Shown in pieces: positions 40,142 to 50,200 of a stretch of DNA of 64,000 nt. The stretch's first letter is position 1; every line of letters begins with the position of its first letter. Origin of the DNA: PALSA-968 sp964387075 (GTDB taxonomy: Bacteria > Bacteroidota > Bacteroidia > B-17B0 > Aurantibacillaceae); assembly GCA_964387075.1 (NCBI GenBank), contig CAYLVB010000012.1, forward strand, positions 1 through 64,000. The letters run 5' to 3'. Under the pieces are notes generated by a model. The model saw nothing but the letters and a program-made list of their open reading frames with translations. It was not told where the DNA came from and did not search any database. The translations under genes were made by a program, and so were the position numbers.

Positions 40142-40426
40142 ATGCCAAAAAAGGAGAAGACAAAAAAGAAAGAGAAGAAAACCAGCCCCGGAGCGGTTAA
40201 TGAGCCTGTCGTGAATTATCAAAAGGGAGACCTGGTCTTTTTTAATTCGTTCGAGGAAATGAACCTGCATGACCGGGAGGAAATGGCCAAACTAAGTCCT
40301 CTTGAATGTCTTCAACGAATGCGACAGCTAATAAATCTAGCATATGGTATGCATGGGTATGACCCCAATAAGCTTCCTAAAAAACATAATATTAGAATAA
40401 TAAAAAATTTTAAGTTGGCTGAGTGA
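40142..40426 (+). CDS. Small cytoplasmic protein, function unknown
   Basis: 94 residues. The lysine-rich head (MPKKEKTKKKEKKTSPGA) is followed by VFFNSFEEMNLHDREEMAKLSPLECLQRMRQLINLAYG, a helical segment with the S-x-E-E / L-S-P-x-E pattern seen in small Bacteroidota proteins paired with nucleotidyltransferase genes. No such partner is nearby; the next gene is a convergent acyltransferase. No signal peptide or known domain. Confidence 0.7.
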   Translation: MPKKEKTKKKEKKTSPGAVNEPVVNYQKGDLVFFNSFEEMNLHDREEMAKLSPLECLQRMRQLINLAYGMHGYDPNKLPKKHNIRIIKNFKLAE

Positions 40427-40430
40427 ATAA

Positions 40431-41303
40431 TTATTTCCCCTTCAGCGCCATCACCAATTTCAGCGCCTTCGAATTCACTTTCTTTAGATGTAAGTAAGGA
40501 ATTGGCTCACCGCCAAAACCTTTGAAGAAACGCGCAATGGAAGCTATGGTGCTTCCACAAAAATCAAATTCTTTACTGTGTTTGGAAGCTTCTTTGATCG
40601 CCTCCCACATCAATAAACTGTAGGCAGCGCTACTTTTGTGTTTGGGGTCTGAACCGCCCATTACGTAGTAGGCTGTTGTTTTATCCCAGGCCAGCAAACA
40701 GGCTCCGTGAACGTCGCCTGACTCGTCCTTTGCCACCAGTATCCTGCAGCATTTATGTTTGCGACAAGCCTCGTAAACATTTTTTACATAGACCAATGAG
40801 TAAGGCGCTTTCTTTCCCTGCCGTTTAAAGGTGTGCGACACCATTTTGTAAAGTAATTCCACGCTCTCGCTCTCAGTAACCTTCACTTTCTTCTCCGCTT
40901 TGCGTATCTGCTGGCGGGTTGACGAGCTGAATTCTTTGAAAACCTCTTCGGTGTTTGATATGGAATGAAGATGATAGGTTTGGCGCACGGCTATTTTGTA
41001 AGAGCTGATCTTTGCATCCGTTCCCGGAAGTAAATAAAGATCCAATAGATCAAATGCAGGTAATTTATCCAGTAAGGTCTCCGAAATTTCTTTGGCCCCA
41101 ACCGGAGCCAAACCCAGCGTGAGCATGGGCATGCCGATGAGCGTTAATCTATATTTTTTTTTATAAGGAAAGGCAAAAGCGGAGTCTCTGTCAAAAACAA
41201 CATCCCAGTTCTCTCCGCAAACCGCGTTCAGCCACCAGTCGTTCTGGTACAAAGCCACGTTTTGGTTCTTGCAATATTGATGATATTTTTCCTTGTTGTT
41301 CAC
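40431..41303 (-). CDS. FemAB/GNAT-type acyltransferase
   Basis: 290 residues from a GTG. PYKKKYRLTLIGMPMLTLGLAPVG and the STRQQIRKAEKKV core, then GACLLAWDKTTAYYVMGGSDPKHKSSAAYSLLMWEAIKEA and FKGFGGEPIPYLHLKK, fit the FemAB-like GNAT fold (double N-acyltransferase domain). Such enzymes add an amino acid or acyl group to peptidoglycan or glycan precursors; the substrate here is not known. The GTG and its upstream bases belong to the repeat at 41300-41376, so the natural start may have been replaced. Confidence 0.82.
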   Translation of the reverse strand: MNNKEKYHQYCKNQNVALYQNDWWLNAVCGENWDVVFDRDSAFAFPYKKKYRLTLIGMPMLTLGLAPVGAKEISETLLDKLPAFDLLDLYLLPGTDAKISSYKIAVRQTYHLHSISNTEEVFKEFSSSTRQQIRKAEKKVKVTESESVELLYKMVSHTFKRQGKKAPYSLVYVKNVYEACRKHKCCRILVAKDESGDVHGACLLAWDKTTAYYVMGGSDPKHKSSAAYSLLMWEAIKEASKHSKEFDFCGSTIASIARFFKGFGGEPIPYLHLKKVNSKALKLVMALKGK

Positions 41304-41376
41304 CGCAAAGGCGCTAAGACGCCAAGATCTATGTGTTTATTACTTTATTTCTTTGCGCCTCCGCGTCTTTGCGGTT
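41300..41376. repeat. Inverted pair of the GCGTCTTAGCGCC repeat
   Basis: ACCGCAAAGGCGCTAAGACG at 41302 and, 45 bases later, its near-complement ending in GCGTCTTTGCGGT. The pair spans the whole space between two genes, supplying the valS stop codon (TAA, 41375-41377) and the GTG start of the acyltransferase. Confidence 0.75.
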
Positions 41377-44017
41377 AAAGAGCTTTCAGCTGCGCCTCCA
41401 GAGCTTTGATCTTCGACTCGGCATCGGCTTGCTTCTTTCTTTCTAGTTCTACCAGTTCAGGTTTAGCATTCTGTACAAAGCGTTCGTTGGCCAATTTACT
41501 CTGAACACTCTTCAGGAAGCCTTTATTGTATTCGAGTTCCTTAGAGAGGCGTTCTTTTTCTTCTTCGGGATCAACATTGTTTGCCAGCGGAACAAAAAAC
41601 TCGGTGGATTTGATGCGGAAAGAAAAAGCGCCCTCTATCGCTTCATTCGAATAGCGGAATGCCGAAAGATTGGCCAGCTTCATGATCGTTTCATCAAAGA
41701 AACTGTGCTGCGCTTCTGAACGCTCAATAACTTCAAGCTTTTCTTTGGGCGACATCTGTTTTTGCTGACGCAGATTTCGAATAGTGGCTACAATCTCTTT
41801 GCTCACCTCAAATTCTCCCAACTGTTTACTATTTACTGCCGAAGTTTTAGGCCATGCCGCAACAATGATGCAGTCTTTTTCTTTTCTGTTGTTCAGTAAA
41901 TGATACAGTTCTTCAGTAATAAAAGGCATCCATGGATGCATCACTTTCAATAAAGATTCAAAATACCCCAGCGTTGCGTCATAAGTTGCTTTATCGATCG
42001 GCTGTGCTTTGCCATCCACAAATTCAGGCTTGATGATCTCTAAATACCAGGCGCAGAAATCGTCCCACACCAGTTTGTAGGTAGCCATCAAAGCATCGCT
42101 CATGCGGTATTTGCTGTAATGATCCTCGATGATCACTAATTGCTCGCTTAATTTATTTCCAAACCACTCAATGGCGGCTTTGGAAGTTTGGGGCTGCGCG
42201 ATCTTATCAGAAACCTCAAATCCTTTTACTAAACGGAACGCGTTCCAAACCTTATTGGCAAAATTCCTTCCCTGTTCGCAATAGCTTTCATCAAACATCA
42301 GGTCGTTGCCGGCGGGTGAACAAAGCATCATACCTACGCGAACTCCGTCAGCGCCATATTTTTCAATGAGTTCAAGTGGGTCGGGTGAATTGCCGAGCGA
42401 CTTACTCATTTTCCTTCCCTGCTTGTCCCGCACAATACCGGTGAGATAAACATTGGTAAAAGGTTTCTCGCCCATGTATTCGTAGCCCGCAATGATCATC
42501 CTTGCCACCCAGAAAAATAAAATTTCGGGAGCAGTAACAAGATCGTTGGTAGGGTAGTAGTATTTTAAGTCGGCGTTTGCTTTTTCTTTTCCGTTCAGTA
42601 TCGCCTTTGGGTCAAAAACCGTGATGGGCCAAAGCCACGAGGAAAACCAGGTGTCCAATACATCTTCGTCCTGTTTTATATCTTCACCTTTAACTTCAAA
42701 CTTTAAACTTCTAAACTTTTCAACGGCTTCAGCCCGTGTCTTGCAAACAACCGTATTTCCTTTTCCATCATACCAGGCCGGGATACGTTGTCCCCACCAT
42801 AACTGTCTGCTGATACACCAATCGTGTACGTTCTCCATCCAGTGTTTGTAGGTATTGATGAATTTTTCGGGGATCAGGTTGATGTTCTCGTTCAATACAT
42901 TCTCCAATGCCGGTTTCGAAACTTTATCCATTTTCAAAAACCACTGTAGAGAAAGCTTGGGTTCTATCACCGCGTTGGTACGCTCGCTGTAGCCGTTCTT
43001 ATTTTTAATTTCCTCGATCTTTACGATCTGTCCCATTTCCTCCAGGTCGGCTGCTATCTTCTTACGCACCGCAAAACGATCTTCGCCTATGTAGAACTTA
43101 GCTTCGGGACTCATTTTTCCATCGGGGGCAATAGTATCAATTACCTCAAGTTTATGCTTAATCCCTAAGTTATAGTCGTTAATATCATGCGCGGGAGTAA
43201 CTTTCAACGCGCCGGTACCAAATTCCATCTCGATGTAATCATCAAAAATGATCGGCACTTTCCGGTCAACCATCGGTATGATGGCGTGTTTCCCTTTTAA
43301 ATGTTTGTAACGCTCGTCATCAGGATGAACGCAAACAGCGGTATCTCCTAAAATAGTTTCGGGGCGGGTAGTGGCAATGGTGATCCACTCGCCATCGTTC
43401 TCTGCAATTTTATACTTAACGTAGTAAAGTTTAGAGTTTACTTCTTTATAAATAACTTCTTCGTCGCTCACAGCCGTTAAACCGGCAGGGTCCCAATTCA
43501 CCATGCGCACACCGCGATAGATGTAGCCTTTGTTGTACAGGTCAATGAACACATCGATCACCGCCTCGCTAAGGTCTTCCTCCATGGTAAAACGGGTACG
43601 GTCCCAATCGCAGCTGGCGCCGAGTTTCTTTAATTGCTCTAAAATAATGCCGCCGTACTTCTCTTTCCAGTGCCAGGCATGCTTCAAAAAGTCTTCACGA
43701 CTCAGGTCTCTCTTGTTGATGCCTTTTTCCTTGAGAAGCGCAACCACCTTAGCTTCTGTAGCGATCGAGGCGTGGTCGGTGCCCGGTACCCAACAGGCGT
43801 TGTAGCCCAGCATGCGGGCCCGGCGAATAAGCACATCCTGTATGGTATTGTTGAGCATATGCCCCATATGTAAAACTCCTGTAACGTTAGGAGGCGGAAT
43901 TACAATGGTATAAGGTTCGCGGCTGTCGGGTTCCGACTTAAAGAACTTATGCTGCAGCCAGTAAGGATACCATTTGTCTTGGGCGGCGCGGGGGTCGTAT
44001 ATTTTTGGGATTTCCAT
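41375..44017 (-). CDS. valS: Valine--tRNA ligase
   Basis: 880 residues. PPNVTGVLHMGHML is the HIGH motif and GRKMSKSLGNSPDP the KMSKS loop; the editing domain (TTRPETILGDTAV) and the C-terminal coiled coil (RLSKELEYNKGFL ... KALEAQLKAL) are complete. It charges tRNA-Val. The -7 box lies 18 bases before the ATG. The stop lies inside the palindromic repeat that also supplies the next gene's start. Confidence 0.98.
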   Translation of the reverse strand: MEIPKIYDPRAAQDKWYPYWLQHKFFKSEPDSREPYTIVIPPPNVTGVLHMGHMLNNTIQDVLIRRARMLGYNACWVPGTDHASIATEAKVVALLKEKGINKRDLSREDFLKHAWHWKEKYGGIILEQLKKLGASCDWDRTRFTMEEDLSEAVIDVFIDLYNKGYIYRGVRMVNWDPAGLTAVSDEEVIYKEVNSKLYYVKYKIAENDGEWITIATTRPETILGDTAVCVHPDDERYKHLKGKHAIIPMVDRKVPIIFDDYIEMEFGTGALKVTPAHDINDYNLGIKHKLEVIDTIAPDGKMSPEAKFYIGEDRFAVRKKIAADLEEMGQIVKIEEIKNKNGYSERTNAVIEPKLSLQWFLKMDKVSKPALENVLNENINLIPEKFINTYKHWMENVHDWCISRQLWWGQRIPAWYDGKGNTVVCKTRAEAVEKFRSLKFEVKGEDIKQDEDVLDTWFSSWLWPITVFDPKAILNGKEKANADLKYYYPTNDLVTAPEILFFWVARMIIAGYEYMGEKPFTNVYLTGIVRDKQGRKMSKSLGNSPDPLELIEKYGADGVRVGMMLCSPAGNDLMFDESYCEQGRNFANKVWNAFRLVKGFEVSDKIAQPQTSKAAIEWFGNKLSEQLVIIEDHYSKYRMSDALMATYKLVWDDFCAWYLEIIKPEFVDGKAQPIDKATYDATLGYFESLLKVMHPWMPFITEELYHLLNNRKEKDCIIVAAWPKTSAVNSKQLGEFEVSKEIVATIRNLRQQKQMSPKEKLEVIERSEAQHSFFDETIMKLANLSAFRYSNEAIEGAFSFRIKSTEFFVPLANNVDPEEEKERLSKELEYNKGFLKSVQSKLANERFVQNAKPELVELERKKQADAESKIKALEAQLKAL

Positions 44018-44034
44018 GAATCGATAAAAAAGAA

Positions 44035-44042
44035 CAAATTTA
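44035..44042 (-). promoter_or_regulatory. -7 element of valS
   Basis: TAAATTTG on the minus strand, 17 bases before the ATG at 44017. Confidence 0.5.
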
Positions 44043-44182
44043 GTTTTTTTACGCTATATGTCCGAATTCGTTTTAGGCGACGATAAAACCTTCAAAGCAA
44101 CCACCAAATATGTGTTTTTTATAACCTTTACAGGTTTGCCGGAAATTCGACAAACCATTCCTTCAAATCGACGATTAAGGTC

Positions 44183-44190
44183 TACTTTTG
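44183..44190 (+). promoter_or_regulatory. -7 element of the giant surface-protein gene
   Basis: TACTTTTG, 56 bases before the ATG at 44247. No good -33 TTG in position. Confidence 0.45.
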
Positions 44191-44246
44191 TGGCCGATTT
44201 TTAACTAGTGCCTGAACATTTTTATCACTTTAACAACAATTTTAAA

Positions 44247-47200
44247 ATGCAAAACAACTACTGCTTAAACGGGAAAAGGAATGCTTCTTGCCTCGCCATT
44301 TTTTTTGTGCTTTTGTTCTTTTTTGGTCGGCATGATCTGAATGCGCAGGCACCTATGTCCGGCACCTACAATGTTCCAACCGATATCGCTACCCTTAAGG
44401 ATGCCGTTGACAGCCTTAACCTGTTGGGCGTCTCGGCCCCGGTAACCATAAACCTTCTGGCGGGTAATCCGCAAACAGCTCCTGCGGGAGGTTACGCCTT
44501 GACCGTATCCGGCACTTCGGGCAATACGGTCGCTCTGCAGGGAAATGGGAATATCATTACCGCTAACGCCGCTTTAACGGTGGGTGCGCTTAATGACGCT
44601 ATCTTTAAAATTGTGGGCGGTGATTACATCACCATCACCGGTTTTGTGATGCAGGAAAATCCTGCCAACACCGTTAATACTCCCGCGGCAAACAATACAA
44701 TGACCGAGTGGGGCGTAGCTTTATTGTACGCTACTACAACTGATGGCGCCCAGAACAATACGATCCAGGGTAACACCATTTCGTTAGATAAAACGTATTT
44801 AAACACATGGGGTATTTACAGTAATACCCGGCATAGTGCCAACGCGGTTACAACCGCAGCTGATAATACAAGCATGGCGGGCGCCAACAACTTTAACAAG
44901 TTCTATGGAAATACCATCAGCAACGTAAATATGGGTATTGCACTGATCGGTTCGGGTACAGCCGGTATCCAGGATGTAGGTAACGATATCGGTGGCAGCT
45001 CTGCAGGTACGGGTAACATCATTACCAACTGGGGAGGTGCCGCTGCGTTAAGTGCTTATGTTTCTAACTCTGGAACTAGTTACGGGATCTTATCTAATCA
45101 TCAAACAGGCGAGAATATATCTTTCAATAGTCTTACAAGTGCCGCTGTTTCCGGAACCTCAGTTACTTTTCGGGGTATCTTCAAGGATTATACAGCTACC
45201 GCGCCAACCGGAGCCTTCACTTCTACTATTTCTTCAAATACGGTTACCCTTTCCAGTGCTTTTACAAGCGGTACTTTCGAGGCTATCCGCAGCCAGGGTA
45301 TGACGGCTTTGGCAAGTGCTAACCTCAATATCAACAGCAACGTGGTTCTCAATTGCGCCATTACCAATGGAGGCAGCTCGGCCCTGGTCGGTATCATTAA
45401 CTCATCGGTTCCGGGTAACCTCAACATGAACAATAATATTGTGCAGGGTAACTCTTCAACTGCTACCACAGGAGGCTTCACCGGGATCTCGAACACGGGC
45501 GCGGTGACCGGTTTTCTTAATATTACGGGTAACCAGGTAGGAAACGCAGGATCCAACGCGATCACATTCTCTGCGGCCACTACGGGGGGCATTAACGGTA
45601 TTATCAACTCCGGCGGAGCCGCTGGAACACAGGGGAATATCAGTAACAATACGCTTGCAGGATTTTCTTTAGTGAGCTCAGGTTCCTTCATTGGCGTAAG
45701 TAACTCAGGAGGACTGGGAACGACTCTTGATATAAACAACAATACGTTAGGACTTGCAACTAGGGGTCTTTTAAGCTATAGTGCGGCGAATTCCGCGCCC
45801 ATCACCTGTATTACCAACTCGGGCGGAACTGCGAACTTAAGGCTGAACATGTCGGCGAACAATATTCGCGGTATCACGCACACGGTAGCAGGTTCTTCCG
45901 CGCATACATATATTATCAATAGTTTCGCAACCCGCGACCAGACCATTAATAGTAATTCATTTATAAACCTGACGGTAAACACTACGGGAGGTGTTAATTT
46001 TATTAATAATAACGTTTCGCTTGCCGCCGGCGGAATTCAGAATGTGAATAACAACGCCATAGTTACCGGCTTTAATAAGACCGGTGCGGGCGGAACGGTA
46101 ACTACCTATACAACTTTCGCTTCTTCGGCTGCGGGTTCTACAGTAAATAACAACAATAATAATTTCTCCAATATCACTTTAACCGGCGCTACCACCTTTG
46201 GAGGCTGGATCAACCAAGACGGAGGAACCCCTACAAAAACCATCCAGGGCAATACTTTCAGTAATATCACAGGCGGAACAAGCGCGGTGACTGTTATTAA
46301 TGTGAATTTCGGAATACAGTCTGTGATCAGCAACACGATCACTTCGGTTACAGGCCAGGGAGCGGTAACAGCCATTCAGCGTGGCACTACCGGTATTGCG
46401 GGGGCCAACGAGGCCATACAGAGTAATGTTATCTCCGGTCTTTCTTCTACAGGTACAGGCGGTAACGTGGTAGGGATCACGTGTGGGGCAGGCTCCGTAG
46501 CCAGCATGTCGATCACAGCCAATACGATTAGCACCCTCAGCTCATCGGGAGCTAGCTCAACCATCGCAGGTATACAGGTAACCGGCGGTCCAAATACCAT
46601 CGTAAGCAATAATACTGTGAACACCTTTGCTGGCAGCGGTATCACATCGCCCGTGGCAAATGGAATTTCTGTGAGCGGAGGAACAACAACACGGATCTTT
46701 AAGAACAAGATCTATGATCTTGCCCAGAACGGGGCGATTACCACCACATCTCCTGCAGTGAATGGTATCCTTGCTTCTGCAGGAACTACCGTGAGTATCT
46801 ATAATAACCTGGTGGGTGACCTGAAAGCTCCTTCGGCGAGTTTGGCTGATGCAATACGCGGTATAAGCGTTACCGCAACCACAGCGAGCACTACTTACAA
46901 CGTGTACTATAATACGATTCGTTTGGCGGCATCTTCTACGGGCGCAACATTCGGAACAACGGGTATCTTCCATACGGCAAGCGCTACTGCAACCACAGCG
47001 GCCTTGAACCTGAGGAACAATATAATCATCAACCTCTCAACACCGGGCAGCACTGCTGGTAACACGGTAGCCTACCGTCGTTCGGGCACGGCCCTGGGCA
47101 ACTACGCGGCCACTTCAAACAATAACCTGTTCTATGCGGGCACTCCTGCGGCCAACAGCCTAATCTTTTTTGATGGTACAAACTCCGATCAAACTTTATT

Positions 47201-50200
47201 GACTTACCAAACCCGCGTGGCCACACGTGATAATTTGTCGGTTACAGAAAGCACAACCACATTCCTTAGCACAACGGGTTCCAGTGCGAATTTCCTTCAC
47301 GTAGATGGTTCTGTGCCATCCGTGTCTGAAAGCGGGGCGGTTAACATCGCAACCTTCACCGACGATTATGACGGCGATGTGCGCCAGGGGAACGGCGGTT
47401 ATACAGGTACCGGAACTTCTCCCGATATCGGGGCCGATGAATATGAAGGAACCAATCCGAACAACTGCGCGGGAACTCCAACTGCCGGAAGTATCACCGG
47501 GGCAAGCTCTATCTGCGCCGGAACCAGCACCACCTTCACTCTAGGGGGTGGAGTAAGCGCAGGTCCCGGAATCACCTACCAGTGGCAAACAGCTACCGTT
47601 TCGGGCGGCCCTTACAGCAACCTGGGCACAGCACTTTCACAAACTACAGGAACTTTAACTGCGGGCACTTATTATTACCTGGGTATTGTTACCTGCAGCA
47701 CTACTGGGTTTTCTGATTCAACCGCTGAATTCACACTCACTGTAAATGCGCTTCCAACCTTAACCGTAACACCCACCGCCGGAACCATTTGTTTACCGGG
47801 GGGACCGGCTATTGCATTGACTGCTGCCGGGGCAAGTACCTATACATGGGCTCCTGTAGCCGGCGTATCGCCTACAACAGGCGCTAACGTTTCTGCCAGC
47901 CCAACCGTTTCTACAATTTATACGGTTACCGGCACAGATGTAAACAACTGTAACGCAACTGCCACTACTACTATAACCGTGGCTCCTGTTTTGAACGTAA
48001 CTGTTACCGCCAGCCCGGCGAGTGTTTGTGCGGGCGGTAGTTCTACCTTAACAGCAGTAGTAGGGCCTAATACTTATTGTGCCTCTACGCATTCGAGCGG
48101 CTGCTCTTCCGGTGCCGATGCAATGACCAATATTGTTCTGAACACTATTAGTAACGCTTCGGCTTGCGGGACAGGTAATTATGTGTATTATAACGGAGGC
48201 GGTGCGCAAACCACCAGTCTTGCTGCAGGCAGTACGTATACTTTGTCAGTTACTTTTGGTTCTGACCCTTCTCAAAATTTTGGCGCATGGATCGATTATA
48301 ACCAGGACGGCGCTTTGAGTGCGGCCGAATTCCTGGGAGCCGCTTCTGGAGGTGCCAACTCAACAGTAGCGCTTACATTTACAGTTCCTGCCGGAGCCAT
48401 TAGCGGAACAACCCGTTTGCGCGTGGTAGGAGGGAATGATGCGGCTGTATTGGCTAGCCAGGCCTGCGGCGCGTCTTCGAGTGCTTTTGGTGAAACAGAA
48501 GATTATGATGTAACTATTACAGGCGGCGGCGCGGGTATCACGTATACATGGACGCCCTCTGACTTCCTCGGATCCACCAACACGGCAGTGGTTACCGCTT
48601 CGAGCGTTACTGCCACCACTACCTATTCGGCAACTGTAACCTCGGCTGCGGGTTGTGCTACAACCGGTACGGTAACACTTACCGCTGGCTCTCCATTAAG
48701 CAGCACTGCCGGTGTATCACCAAACGATACAATTTGCGCAGGAACCACTTTTACGCTTACTTCTAATCCAAGTGGCGGCGGAGCTCCTTATTCTTATTCG
48801 TGGATCGGTCCTAACAGCTATACTGCTTCAGTGCAAAATCCAACCGTTACAGCATCTGCTACAACAGCCGGTGTATATACGATAACAGTTACCGATGCCT
48901 GCAGCGCAGTTTCGGTGAACACGGTCACTATCACTGTAAATCCTCAGCCAAGCTTAACACTTACACCTACTTCAGGAACGATCTGTAGCCCGGGTGGTTC
49001 ACCAATTCCTCTGAGTGTTTCGGGTGCTGCTTCGTATACCTGGTCGCCCACAGCAGGATTAACCCCTCCAACCGGAGCCAGTGTATCTGCTAACCCAAGC
49101 GTAACTACAGTTTATACCGTTACGGGTGCTGATGCGGTAGGTTGTACCAGCATAGCTTCCGCTACGATCACGGTTGCTCCTTCATTAACATTAACAACAT
49201 TGAACGCGAGCCCTGCGTCGATCTGTACCAACGGATCTTCGACCCTTACCGCTGTGGCCTCACCTAATATTACTTATTGTCCCTCTACCCACTCGAGTGG
49301 TTGCGGATCGGGCGATGACATGCAGATCATAACTTTAAGTACGCTCTCAAATACCACCACTTGCGGACCGGGAGCCTATAATTATTATACAGGCGGTGGC
49401 GCACAAACTACCACGCTTACTGCCGGAAATACGTACACTATTTCTGTTAAAGTGGGAACCGATGGCAACCAGTATTTCGGAGCCTGGATCGACTTTAACC
49501 AGGACGGTACTTTGTCAGCCGCGGAATTCCTGGGAGCATCAGCTAACGCGGGCTCTAACGGAACAACGGCAGTTACCTTTACTGTTCCTGCAGGAGCTAT
49601 AGACGGAGTAACCCGCTTACGTGTTGTAGGAGGTAATGATAGTCCTGTTACAGCGACCCAGGCTTGCGGCGCTTCTTCGAGCGGCTTTGGCGAAACTGAA
49701 GATTATAACGTAACCATCACTGGCGGTAGCTCGGGTATTACTTATACCTGGACACCATCCGATTTCCTTGGATCAACCAACACTTCTGTGGTAACCGCTT
49801 CCAGCGTAACCGCTACAACAGTATATAGCGTTACTGCTACCTCGGGTGCCGGTTGTGCCGTGAGCGGAACTGTTTCTGTTACCGTTGATCCTTTAAGCAC
49901 ACTTACTTTAACTGCAGCACCCTCTAACACTATTTGTGTTGGAGCTTCAGTAACGATCAGTTCAAGCATCATGGGGGGCGGCGCTCCTTACAGCTATACC
50001 TGGTCGCCGGGCGGACAAAGCACAGCCAACATTACCGTGAGTCCAACAGTAACTACTACCTATACTCTTGATGTTGCCGATAATTGCGGAGCCACAGCTT
50101 CAAACATGATCACGATCACAGTAAATAACCTGCCAACTGTTTCGGTTGTTGCTTCCGGCACGCTTTATTGTGATCCCGGAACCGGGGTTACCTTAACTGC

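Noticed and set aside
45188..45742. Long minus-strand ORFs under the giant surface-protein gene and others at 45776-46973
   Set aside because: They are antisense to a clear coding frame of low-complexity Ser/Thr/Gly repeats, which leaves the opposite strand open by chance. Their products are Leu/Pro/Val-rich with no domain or start signal.
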